Source of the DNA: Ephemerocybe angulata
Lineage: Eukaryota; Basidiomycota; Agaricomycetes; Agaricales; Psathyrellaceae
Assembly (NCBI GenBank): GCA_013368325.1
Contig: JAACJK010000012.1
Span: forward strand, 248,001-312,000
DNA length: 64,000 nt
Reading direction: 5' to 3'
How positions within the stretch are numbered: the stretch's first letter is position 1; the number at the start of each line of letters is the position of its first letter. Made by a program: the position numbers and the translations under genes. A model generated the notes under the pieces. The model was not told where the DNA came from. It saw only the letters and a program-made list of their open reading frames with translations, and did not search any database. Of this stretch, positions 35,484 through 46,300 are shown in pieces.

Positions 35484-36636
35484 TTATGGGAAAGACCTCT
35501 TCCACTTCTCCCTTAAGGCCCGTCCGCTTCGGCTGTCTACGGGAACGTAGTACTCAATCCATTCTCCTCCTGGGCGGAAGGTGCACAGATACCACTCTTC
35601 GTTCGAGACGTGTACTGACGGTCGCTGGATCTCGTGCCCGCCTGCTCCACGGAGACGTTTGCCCAGTCTCCACGAGATCACCGGCCCCGGTCCGTAGCCA
35701 ACGTCGCCCTGACGGAAAGGTAGTCGCAGAGTCCACTTGTCGTTCGTTTTGCGATGGTCCCACTGGCACATCCCGAGCCTCTCGCCGACGAGTGAAGGAG
35801 AGTGGTCTCCATGAGCGTCGCTACAATCAGGATAGGTGGTCATCCCTTTGCCGTCCCAAGAGTCCTTTATTCCGGGCCTATGAACGAGATCGAAGTTGGG
35901 GTGAAGGTTTCTGAGGCCTGTAGGATAAATGGGTAGAGATTATCAGCATGAGCTACGTGCGCATAAGAAAAGGACTAACTAACCTGAAAAGGTGTCCACC
36001 AAACCAGGATAAAAAGAAAGGACCGCCTTTCCAGTTACGCAGTTCATAAGCTGCGAAGTGTGAAAATAGAATAGAGGAACGAGCGGGGACGGAGATATAG
36101 ACTCTGATAGAGTGACTATCTTCCCCGTCTCCTTATGCTTGAACTTGTAGATCCTCCTGACCCCATTGTTGACATCAAGCCTGCTGAAAGGGGTCCTTTC
36201 GGCCCCGTACAGTCTGATAGAAGTATCTAGACGCACATAACCAGGGGTAGCAGCAAAATGCCGTGCAGGGTGTTTGGCCGCGCCTTTAGCGCAGTAAAAG
36301 TTGAGGTCTGAGGGCGAACACGAGCCTGGACAAACTATAAACAAAGCAGCTGATCCAGATAGGATAGTCCCTGACGATTCCATCATCTTCAGACAGCGAT
36401 CTGCTGACAGAGAGAAGGAAGTAAATAGTCGTAGGATTCTCGATTCGAGGTGCAGCTGGATTTTAGTAACCATGTGAGGGAGCGAGGAGATCGAATGCAG
36501 GCTCGACAGCGGGAGCAGTTCGAGTACTTCGTCGTGAATGTCGAGAGGGAGGGGTTCCTTGGCGGCATCTACATGATAGTCTGAGTGGATTAAGAAGAAA
36601 CAGCCGACTAATAGACCCACTGTAAAGAAAGAACAT
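35484..36636 (-). CDS. F-box-like / nucleotidyltransferase-like family, copy 1
   Basis: I propose a tiny first exon (ATG 36634-36636, MFFLY) spliced to NAAKEPLPLDIHDEVLELLP, which mirrors the layout of copy 2. LPLDIHDEVLELLPLSSLHS looks like an F-box. The core has SGSAALFIVCPGSCSPSDLN followed by FYC, then RTPFSRLDVNNGVRRIYKFK and LMNCVTGKAVLSFYPGLVDT. After an intron ending near 35915, the C-terminal part has GERLGMCQWDHRKTNDKW and ends EKWKRSFP at 35484. The GS(x)AL..DLN pattern resembles the GS..DxD motif of nucleotidyltransferase folds, but the second acid is Asn. Function unknown. It is a tandem neighbour of copy 2 in the same orientation. Confidence 0.72.
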
Positions 36637-37039
36637 TGTATGAAGCACACAAGGTCGCGTGCAAGGGAACGTAGCAGCGGCAGTGGAAAACAAATGGGTC
36701 GCTACGTGACCCAATTCGATTAGGCGGAGTACGAGAAGGACGAAAGATTCAGTCTAAGAAGGCGCGAGAGACTATAATGTGGACGTGAAAATCGGGTCGA
36801 GGAGAAAGGATAAAGAATACGTGGCATAGGTTCGCTATATAATACAAAAATAGGGCTTATAGACATACATCGGCACCAACACCGGCATCCAACACAACTA
36901 TATCAGAACGAGAATGGTAGATGCCCAATTCCCCCCTTACAAAGTGATATTCCTCGGTATACCTTCGATACCTAAGAAGGCGGGGCATATTAGTAGTGAC
37001 AATAGGGCCGAGTAGAGAACAGTACCGTACAATTACTGA

Positions 37040-38191
37040 TCATTCTGGGAAGGACCTCTTCCAAACCGCCGGGTCGATCGTTCCAGAGCCACTATCGAGA
37101 GGGGCATAGTATCTGACCCACTCTATAGCGGACCTGTACATGCAGAGTTTAAACCACTCCTCGTGCACAAGATGAACAGTGGTTTTGTGGTGCATGATTT
37201 CCCTCCTCCCCTTGAACTGGTGACCGAGACGCCATGCCAAAACGGGTCCAGTCTTGGACCATACATTGGCGGACCTGAAGGACATAGCCTCCGTCCACTC
37301 ATCATTGGTTTGCCTATAAGCCCACTGGCACATCCCCCTTCGAAAACGAGGAGCCAGGCTGGGGTGGTCCGGATGCCAATCATGACAGTCGTTGCAGATA
37401 GATACGCCCATATCGCCCCATCGCTTCATGACGTCCGGCTTGTGGACCGTATCGAAGACGTCTGAATGGTTCAATAGCCCTAATAACAAGTTAAATATAT
37501 AAGCCAATGATGACGACAGCGATAGAATCTTACCAGTCAACGTGTAAGTGAGCTCTGGGTAGAACGATACGGCGCCACCTCCCGTGACGCAATTCATTAA
37601 CAACGTGCTGTGAAAGAAGAAAATGGGCGCCAAAGGGGAAGTGGAGATGGACTCTGAAAGAGTGACCACCTTATCCGATGGTGAATGGACGAAGCGATGA
37701 ACCCGTCGAATGCCGTTATTAACCTCGAACCTGCTGAAAGGTGTGCGTTCTGCCAGAAGTGTCTTCATTTGAGGAACAACTTCAGAGAACCCTTTAGTAG
37801 ATAATATGAGGGCTTGCATGGCGCAAACTGCTCCGGAAGGGCAGTAGAAATTAAGATCCCGAGGCACACATGATCCCGGAGAGACTATCTCCAGCGCCGC
37901 AGAGCCAGAGAGGACTGCCCCGGAAACAACCATAGCGTCCAGGGTGTCCGGACCAGGGAGGTTGAAGGAGACTACGGTCCTCACAACCCTCTGTTTCAGA
38001 TGTTCCTGCATGTGAACCTTCAAGGGTGTGATATTGGCCAAGCGCTTCAAATCCCTGATAGGCAAGTATCGTAATATATCCTCCTGCATTTCTGCAGGAA
38101 GAGGCCTGGAGGATGTCGATCCTTACAATAACAGGTCAGTTAGCGTGCAGGCTACAAGTGGGACCGTCTTACCTTTGAGAAACAAGGTCAT
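37040..38191 (-). CDS. F-box-like / nucleotidyltransferase-like family, copy 2
   Basis: Exon 1 is ATG 38189-38191 (MTLFLKG). After a GTAAGA..GTAAG intron comes STSSRPLPAEMQEDILRYLP, IRDLKRLANITPLKVHMQEH, an F-box-like helix set. The core reads SGAVLSGSAALEIVSPGSCV, PRDLNFYCPSGA, then RTPFSRFEVNNGIRRVHRFV and TLLMNCVTGGGAVSFYPELT. An intron (about 37482-37535) is followed by HSDVFDTVHKPDVMKRWGD, RRGMCQWAYRQTNDEWTEAM and the end WKRSFPE (stop 37040-37042). It is clearly paralogous to copy 1 over its whole length, with shared intron positions. The NT-like motif again has Asn in place of the second Asp. Confidence 0.75.
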
Positions 38192-38645
38192 TGAAGATGG
38201 AATGGAGTCGGTGGACCAGAACTGAGCGAGTTATAAGGGTTCCGTTCGCCGAACAGTGCGGCCTATCCCCATATTTCAGGGCAGGCTATAAGGCGTCTAT
38301 GTGAGGAGATAGGACCTAGCGAAACCGAAGCAGTCGGGGTTAGGGAATAAGAGTGGACGACGATGCGAAGGCAGTTGTTTGAGTCATGCACGGGGAAACA
38401 AGACCGGCGGAGATCGCACTGTAGCGGATTTAACAAGTCACACATTATCGAACGGGCTCGCTAAGAGCGGTTAGCGGATAAGACCAGGATTGAGGGTAAG
38501 ATGAAAATACAGTCAAGCAGCCAGCGAACGGAAGGATGTTGGTAATTAGTTAGATTGCAGGCTGTAATACAAAGATGGATTGGATTGCAAGTGGTAGTAC
38601 ACAGAAAGATGAGGGATACATGATAGGCAGACATTTGAATACGTT
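38192..38645. other. Short intergenic region
   Basis: This is the promoter side of F-box-like copy 2 and the 3' flank of the interrupted orphan gene. Nothing specific was recognised. Confidence 0.35.
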
Positions 38646-38732
38646 ACTAGGTCCTAGGTTTGACTGAACGTTTGTTCCTGAGTCCAAGTGGAGCAGGGCG
38701 CTTAGTGCCTTTACCGCTTCCTTTGACGGCAG
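38646..38732 (-). pseudogene. Severed 3' end of the retrotransposon-interrupted orphan gene
   Basis: Directly beyond the element's 3' LTR, the frame of the interrupted gene continues with VKGSGKGTK and then a short basic tail, reaching a stop within about 25 codons (38646-38655). The five bases 38728-38732 (GGCAG) are the left copy of the target duplication. The exact stop depends on one base I could not read with certainty near 38699. The Lys/Arg content suggests a nuclear localisation-like tail, an inference. Confidence 0.6.
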
Positions 38733-39022
38733 TGTGACAAGGAGTGATTAGATCACTAGTCTTGGCACAAGGTGAGTTGAAGAGAAGAGATTCTCGCGCA
38801 CGAACTGACGGTTGAAAACTATCGAGTTGGGGAAAATCTACCCTACTGCTATGGCCCGAGGGCCCTTATATACATCGTCGAACTATTACTAAGCGGAACG
38901 GTACGGTACGGGGATAGGGATAGGCGACGGTGACGAAGGGGAATCGGGGTAAGCAGAAGGGGAGATAAGATAGCTAAACTCGTGACCGTAGATAATCAAG
39001 TGGCTGTGAGCGATCCCTCACA
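38733..39022 (-). repeat. 3' LTR of the Ty3/gypsy element
   Basis: It is 290 bp, TGTGAC...CTCACA on the plus strand, i.e. TGTGAG...GTCACA in element orientation. As far as I can compare, it is identical base for base to the 5' LTR at 47991-48280. It is flanked on the outside by GGCAG. Confidence 0.95.
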
Positions 39023-39034
39023 TACGCCCTCCTC
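39023..39034 (-). other. Polypurine tract-like site
   Basis: On the element strand GAGGAGGGCGTA sits immediately upstream of the 3' LTR, where plus-strand DNA synthesis is primed in this class of element. Confidence 0.5.
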
Positions 39035-39058
39035 GACACTACGGTTGTGTCGAAACAA

Positions 39059-40387
39059 TCAAGACGACGCCGACGATGGTCCAGCAATCGGTCCAGCGTG
39101 TCCATCGGCCGGGGTGTCCTCAGAAGTAGGAGTCGGGTCCTCCATGACCACGTCCTTTTCGCCCTCTCCCTGCCCTTCCTGCTCCTTCGAAGCCGCCTTG
39201 TCCTTGACGACCCGGAAGCTCAAGTTCTTGATAACCTCGCTGGTAGGTTGGCGAGGGCCGTAGACGGGGGGACGTGTGACTGCCGCAGTGGCGAAGGTTC
39301 CGAAGACATCGTCCGTGGTCAGGACGTCGGGTGCGATCTCCACTGCTTCTCCGTGAGGACTGATCACCGTGACCGCCTCCTGAGATCCCTGCTCCCGCGC
39401 TGCCGCCGCCTCCTCCTCGTCTCCCAAGCTGATCAAGTCGTCGTCGTCCGACCCTTCCGCGTCCATGTCGCTCAGCCTCAGCGGACTCGGAGCACGCTCC
39501 GGCGATGGAGGAGAAAAGACCGGGGAGGGCATGTAGGGCCCGCCGGGGGAACGTGCGTAGTTCCTCTCCATGTCCCAATCGCGATCGTAGACGGGAGTCC
39601 TCGGCCTGCCTTGTTGCTCGACTGGAGTTGCGCGTGCCGCGGGCGCGTTGAGGGGAGGAAGGTCCTTCTGCACTGGGGCGACCTCGACGGGCATGAGTGC
39701 CGGAGGCAGAGGATCGAGCACCATCGGGATAGCCTGAGGCCGCTCGGGGGGCACCCATGCGAGGTTCGGGGCCCTCTTCGCCTTCTTGTCCTTGCGCTGA
39801 GCATGCTTGCCCTTCTTCGCCTTGCGATCGTGACGGTGGTAGTCCGCCTCGGAAGACTTTTTGTGGCGTTGCTTCTCCTGGGCGATGAGGATGTCCGCGA
39901 TGTCCGCGTTTTTCTTGTTGAGTTCCCTTTCGAGCCTGGCCAACTTCGTGTCGCGCTTCTGAGGCCTGTAGGGCTGCTTGCCTTGCCTGCCGCCTGCCGG
40001 CGCTAGAGCGCTGAAGACGTTGCTGAAGTCGAAGTGCTTCCTTTCGAAGGGGAGAGGGGGAACGATGAGATCGCCTTGCGCGTCCGGGACGCAGAACTTG
40101 AGTCGGCAGCGGGGGTCCGCGTTCACGGCCTCCGCGATGGTGAGGTAGGCCCCGGGGAGGTAGTACTCCCCGCCCTTCGCCGCCGTGAAGTCCTGAGGCT
40201 TGGCCACTATCTTCTCGTGGGCCCGCATGACCGCCTCTGCCACTTCCGGCTCGTACGTCGAGAACGCCACGGACCCGTCGGCGAGGGTCCTGGATACCTT
40301 GAGCATGTGCGACGCCTTGTCCCATTGCGCGCGGGAAAGGAAACGGGTGAGACGAGGAGTGGATGCGTTGGTGCGTTGGGCTGGCAT
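39059..40387 (-). CDS. Accessory ORF of the retrotransposon, 442 codons
   Basis: Role unknown. ATG 40385-40387 gives MPAQRTNASTPRLTRFLSRA. A compact N-terminal part follows (WDKASHMLKVSRTLADGSVA, EYYLPGAYLTIAEAVNADPR, LKFCVPDAQGDLIVPPLPFE), then a Lys/Arg/His-rich coiled segment (about residues 150-205), a Pro-rich linker and an acidic C terminus (MDAEGSDDDDLISLGDEEEA). It overlaps the far end of the gag-pol frame in another register for about 1.27 kb. Its amino-acid usage is that of a real protein, whereas the overlapping gag-pol tail is a Gly/Arg-rich jumble. A TATATAAGG box lies about 70 bp upstream. No transmembrane segment or signal peptide is seen, so it is not envelope-like. A chaperone, capsid-accessory or silencing-suppressor role is only speculation. 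Confidence 0.75.
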   Translation of the reverse strand: MPAQRTNASTPRLTRFLSRAQWDKASHMLKVSRTLADGSVAFSTYEPEVAEAVMRAHEKIVAKPQDFTAAKGGEYYLPGAYLTIAEAVNADPRCRLKFCVPDAQGDLIVPPLPFERKHFDFSNVFSALAPAGGRQGKQPYRPQKRDTKLARLERELNKKNADIADILIAQEKQRHKKSSEADYHRHDRKAKKGKHAQRKDKKAKRAPNLAWVPPERPQAIPMVLDPLPPALMPVEVAPVQKDLPPLNAPAARATPVEQQGRPRTPVYDRDWDMERNYARSPGGPYMPSPVFSPPSPERAPSPLRLSDMDAEGSDDDDLISLGDEEEAAAAREQGSQEAVTVISPHGEAVEIAPDVLTTDDVFGTFATAAVTRPPVYGPRQPTSEVIKNLSFRVVKDKAASKEQEGQGEGEKDVVMEDPTPTSEDTPADGHAGPIAGPSSASS

Positions 40388-43300
40388 TTTTGCTATGAGA
40401 GTTCAAGTTGGGGGATGAACGAGAATTCGGGGGTCCATCGAAGAACTCGGTGACCCTTATATACCCAGCTGAAAAATTTACGAGCCCGAAGTCGAGACCG
40501 ATCGTCCCGAGTTCTGCCTGCGCTTCGTCGGGCGCCTTGCCAGTACCCGCTCCAAGGTCAGTGATACGCGACACGCCCATGGCTTCGAGATAATCGCTAA
40601 CGGCTCTTAGGTGCGATATCTTGTGGTACGGCAACCATGTGATGTCACCGTCCCGCCACAATAGCTCGAATCGAGCTTCCGTTCCTGAACCAAGGTGAGA
40701 GGTGATCCGTTCTACGGTATATTCATTTTCCACCCCCTCACCCTCATAATCCCAGATCTGATCATCCGAACGGCCAGGGAATAACCTATCGTCGTTCGGA
40801 ACGTGTATGCGAAGCTTCGATGCATGAAACACGTCGTGGATACCTCGCGACTTCATGCGCGCCGGTAGGTCCAACTTGAAAGAATTGTTACCGTAGTCCC
40901 GTACAATTTTATATGGGCCAATAAACTTCGGTAAAAATTTCCTAACGAGGCCCTTCGGGAACCGTATGTTTTCGGACGAGACATACGCTAAGTCTCCGAG
41001 TGTGAATGGAGTCATCTGGCGCTTCCTGTTGGCGTTTCGAGTTTGTTTGACCCGAGCCTCCAAAATCGAATCATGCGCCGCCATCGTTGCATTGCGAATT
41101 TTCGTCGCAAAGACTCTGACTCCCGGGTACTCGTCTTTCGACGGTTGTTGCCACAAAAACGACCTCGGCATCCTTCCGTTATTGAGGAAGAAAGGTGCGT
41201 AGCCCGTCGTCTCTGACCTAGCAGAGTTGAGAGCAAACTCAATTCCTGGAAGCTTCGGCGCCCAGTCCTTTTGCTTAGGGTGAATGCATTGTCTGATCAT
41301 CTGAGTCACAGTTCTGTTGGCTCGTTCAGTCGAACCGTCCGACTCAGGATGATACGCCGATGACATTGTGAGTTTAGTGCCAATTAGCTTGTGTAGATGA
41401 TCCCAAAACGTCGCCGTGAACCACTTATCACGGTCGCTCACGATTGTTCGAGGTAGGCCGTGATATTTGTATACCTCTGAGAATACCATTTCGGCGATCT
41501 CGCGTGAGGTGTAGTCCTCGCGCCCTGGTATCAGGTGCACCATGCCCGTTAGTCGGTCTATGACCACCGCTATCATATCGTAAGTACCATTCCGATCAGA
41601 CGATTCTGGTAATGGTCCAACGAAATCAATGCCAATTGAGTCCCAAGGCTGTGTTGGAACTTTAAGAGGATGAAGAAGTCCGTATGGTTTGTGGTTCGAA
41701 GATTTCGTACGCCTGCACGTCATACACGTCTCGCAGTACTTTTCCACATCTCCGACCATTTCTTTCCACCATACATGGTCCCTAAGGTATGCCAGCGTCT
41801 TTCGGAAGCTCAGATGTGCTAGGATACTGTGTGCCTCTCGAATCACGAGTTCGCGCACACTTCGTCCATTGTGCAACACTTTCGGTATACACAGCATACG
41901 ACGTTCCTCACTGACTTGGTAGATCAGACCCTTTTCAACTAGAAAGTTGCGGTAATCCTTCGGTTTCTTCGCAATCATGGAAAAGAAAGGGTCCTCGTAG
42001 TACGTGTCCCTTACGATGGTCTCGAGGTCGATCCCATTTGCATCACGCACTACTCCTACTAACGAAGGTGGAGTAGTTTCGCTCGCGCTCGCGTCGGCGC
42101 CTAAATCGCCGGGAATTGCACCCGCGGGCGCTTGATGCGTCGTGAGTTCCATTTCGAATTCCCTGCTCGCGCCCTCCACACGTTCTCGAGGGCCCTTAAG
42201 CACAAAATGGTCTCGCATCCGTGCTGCGAATTCACGCCCAGTCTCAGGACGTCCCGTTTCAGGCAGCGGAAGAGTCTGCTTTGGGACTCGCTTCTTTTTC
42301 TCAGGCTGGGCAATGGGTTTGACGGTGACAGCAGGCTTGGTTGACTTGCTACCACCACCTGCCCCTCTTTTCCTCCCAGCCTGCGCTCCCTTGGCCTCGG
42401 ATGAGACTTCGTCCCTCGCCTTGGGGGCTGCCTTGGGCGCAGCCTTTCTCGGTACACCCGCTCGCCGCGGCTGCAGCGGTGCTGGCATCACCTGCGCCGC
42501 CTCACGGATACGCACTGAACGACGAGGCGCAACCGCTGGCTCCAACATCGTCGCACTGCCCGAAGCCTCTGGGGCCGAATCCGACTCGCCGATCGCGTTC
42601 ACTTCGACAACAAGAGGCTCGGCTGGAGGGAGTACCGCCATCGCGCCCTCCTTTCCAACGTACACGGGCATCGTGATTCTCGCCCTATCGAGTGAGTCGT
42701 TACTCACGATGTTGTGTTCTGTGTATTCACTGCGGGCTCGCACCGTTCCAGGTGCATCAAACGCGTACAGACGCGATAACGCGTCCGACAGAATGTTCTC
42801 AGTCCCGGGGACATAGACTACCTTGAAGTCGAAACCCTGGATTTTTTCCAGCCAACGCGCCTGCCGCCCGGACAAATCACGCTGGTTCAAAAGGTAAATG
42901 AGTCCTTTATGGTCCGTATACCACGTAAACTGAGTTCCCTGTAGTATATCCCGATGCCTCATCATCGTCTCGACGCCCGCCAGCATCTCCAGCTCATGAA
43001 CTGGATAGTTCTGCTGCGCCTTATTCAGCTTCGCCGAGAAGAATGCTGCCACCGACGCCGATTTCCAGTCCTCGCCTTGGCTTACTACGCCGGCGACTCC
43101 AGTCGCGCATGCATCTGTTACCACGTTGATGGGAGGTGCGTCTTTTCCGTAGTCCAACGGCACTCGATGATGATCCTTACACTTAGCAGCCAGTCGCTTT
43201 ATCTCCTCAAATGCGCGTTGCTGCGTAAAGTCCCACCGGAAGGCCACTTTGTCGCTTGTCAACCCAAAGAGCACGCCCATCGGAACGCGCACCCGGTCGA

Positions 43301-46300
43301 TGTCATCTGCGAGGTAACTCGCCGCTCCCAGAAAGCCTCTGAGGAGCTCACGATTCGTCGGCGTCTTCCACTTCACAAGTGAGTCCACCTTATCGGGGTC
43401 CATTCGGATTCCCTGGTCATCGATAACTCGTCCTAATATCTTCATCTCCTTGCATAGAACATGAATCTTATCTCGATTCAAGAAGAACTTCTCGCGCCGT
43501 AGTATGTCTATGACAATCTTGCAATGCTTTAAATGTTCCTCTAACGAGTCCGAGTAGATCACGATATCATCCAGGTAAATGTCAATCCATTTGCCCAACC
43601 ACGGAGAAAATAAACTAGTCATGATAGTCTGGAAGGTCGCTACCGCGTTACAATCGCCCTGCTGCATAACGTAGCTCAACATAGGCCCGTCTGGCGTTGC
43701 CATCGCTGAGTGCTTTACGTGCTCAGGCTCAATCCGAATTTGTTCGTAAGCGTCTTTTCCGTCCATAATGCTCCGGTACTTCGCTTTCGCAACCCGTCGC
43801 AAGATCCCTTCCATGTCTGGGAGAGGACAAGTCAGCTTTTCGGTATTGGCATTCCGTTCACGAAGATCAATTACCGTGCGTAGCTTCGGCGGTTCACCGG
43901 TCTTCGAGGGCTTCGGAATGCAGAGCATGGGAACGGTGTTGAAGCTCGTGCAGGGCTTCCACCGTCCCGTCTTCACGTAGTCATTTTTCTTCTCAACCCA
44001 CTGAGCGCGCAGAGGCTCGGGGCATCGCGACGCCCTCCACCTGTACTTCTTCGCCGGGTCAATAATCGGGATCTTATGATTGATTTCGCGCAGCGGCGGT
44101 AGACCAGTGTCTCCCGCCTTTTTGCAGATGGGCTCGGCATACCGTCGGATTTCTTCGCGAGCGTTCTCGAGCTCGCTCTCGCGTGTATCCATTGCCTGTG
44201 ATGACAGTACCCTGACCCCCTTCCCTTTGATAGGTAAAGACTCGTTCGAGCCGATGACCACTCGCGGCGGGTTCATCCCGACTGCGACGCGATGTTGGTG
44301 TAGGAAAGGTGTTCCCAGAATCATGTCGTAGTTGTGGAGGGGTATGATGTCAAAGTACCTCAGTTCCTTCACCTGCTGGTACTGGAACTGAGTCGTTACT
44401 CCGTAGTTCACCTTAGATCGAGATCCGTGAGTAGCCAACTGAACGTTCAGTGGTCGGGCTAACTCAACTTTCTTCAGGCGCAATTGGTCGGCCAGATTGT
44501 TCGATATGAAGTCTCCGAGCGAGCCCGAGTCCAGTAGGGCTCGGACTGGTCGTCCCTCAACGCTCGCCACAATCGTCACCGGTTCGGGTACGTTGCGCAC
44601 CTCATCCTTCCTCGAGGTCGCATTTCGTTCTAACTCCTTGTACACCGCAGGTCCCGCAGGCACGAAGTCTTGGGCACACATTTCTATGCCCCCAGCCCCC
44701 GCATACGCCTCGACCATTTGGATCCCAGGATATAAGTTGCTCGAGAACGGCGCCGTCCCCGATATCCCGGTTAGATGCGAACACCCCTCATCATCCTGCT
44801 GCCACTTGGACAGTCGCTCCTCGCGGGCTTCGCGCTCGATCATCATCAGCAATATGTCGAAGTTCTCCTCAGTAAACTCGGACGGCTCGTCGTTAAGCAT
44901 ATCCAGCATTTCGTCCACATCTTGGTCAGACGACAATGTAATATTAGCCCACATGTCCTCGTACGTATGCCTGAGCAGATCGGCATACCACTTCGGTAGA
45001 TTTACGTCCTCATCCTTCAGGATCTCCGGCCTGAGTTCAACTTCGAATTGCAGACAATCATCATACAAGACGTAGCGATCCCTCCGACGGTTATAAGACA
45101 CCTCAAACCGCCCAACAGACTCGAAAGTCCAGTAGACTTCACCCGGATAGGGCCCGCCTTCCTCCAGACGGTCTTGTACCATGTCTATGAGTACGTCGCA
45201 CTTCTCCGAGTGCGCCTTTTTGGGGTAGAACTTTCTAATATTCCTCGGTACTCCAAACAGGTTATCCAATTGTCTTTGGTACCATCCCGCTATGTTGAAG
45301 AGCGGCTTACGCGCATCGTTCCACGGTAAACACACCCAAGGTGCGTCCATGTACAGACCATCCGAGATTTTGTAGCCAATGTCCGTTCTCCAGACTAGGA
45401 ATCGCGTTTTTGAATAGACGTCCCGCTCGGAATCGTCCTGCTGGTAAGGTGCGCCTAGTAAAAGGCTGCGCACTACATGCCCTAGCACAGGATCGAACGT
45501 GAATGTATCCGTGTCGAACGGCTCATAGCGCTTTCTCGGCCTCTCGGTATTCTCAAAGAACTCGGCAATCTCGTCTGGCCACTCCGTCGGCAGGTAGTGC
45601 GGTGGGTTTTCGAGATCGACATCATAGTCCCAGGCGTACTCATCGCTCTGAGCCGCCCAGTGAACCGCTCCGATTTCCAGGCTGTCCACCGCTTCGGTGG
45701 TGTCCTCGAGGCGGGGCCCATCATTAGCGCCCATCGCCGCAAGGGAGAGGTCCACATTGTACGCCGGTAAGTTCCTCGACGAAGTCCCTTTGTCCCGGCT
45801 GGTGTTAACCTTAGGACAGTCTCGGGACCTGTGGTCCTTCTCTTCACAGTTGAAGCACCTGCCCTCGGCGCGCAATCGCGCCCTCCGTTCGTCGTCCGGC
45901 TTCCTTGCCGGGCGCCTATTTTGCTTATCCTTCCAGTCACGCTTGTTCTGCTCGGCCTTTTCAAAGTGCCGCTTGAACTTGCCTTGGTTAGAGTTAGTGT
46001 CAGTCTGACCGTTGGTTTTTCGACCATAATAGCCATTCTGACTCCTTCCCTTTCCTCTAGCTCTGCTCGACTGGTTGCCGTCACGCCGGTTGCCCGACTC
46101 CCGACGATCCTCCTGTCCTCGATCGGTATGCAACGCCGACATCGAGTCCGCCAGCTGGGCGAATTCGGCCCTACGCACGATCTGCTCATAACTGGAGGTC
46201 TCGGGTGACAATCCCTCGTAGCGCAGTCGCGCTTTAGTCTCGTCACGTAGTCCTCGGAACAGGCATCGGGCTTTCTCCTGCATGTCCTTGATGCCGGTTA

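Noticed and set aside
39047..40006. 319-codon plus-strand frame in the retrotransposon
   Set aside because: Antisense shadow of the accessory ORF; Arg/Leu/Val-rich composition typical of a reversed GC-rich coding strand.
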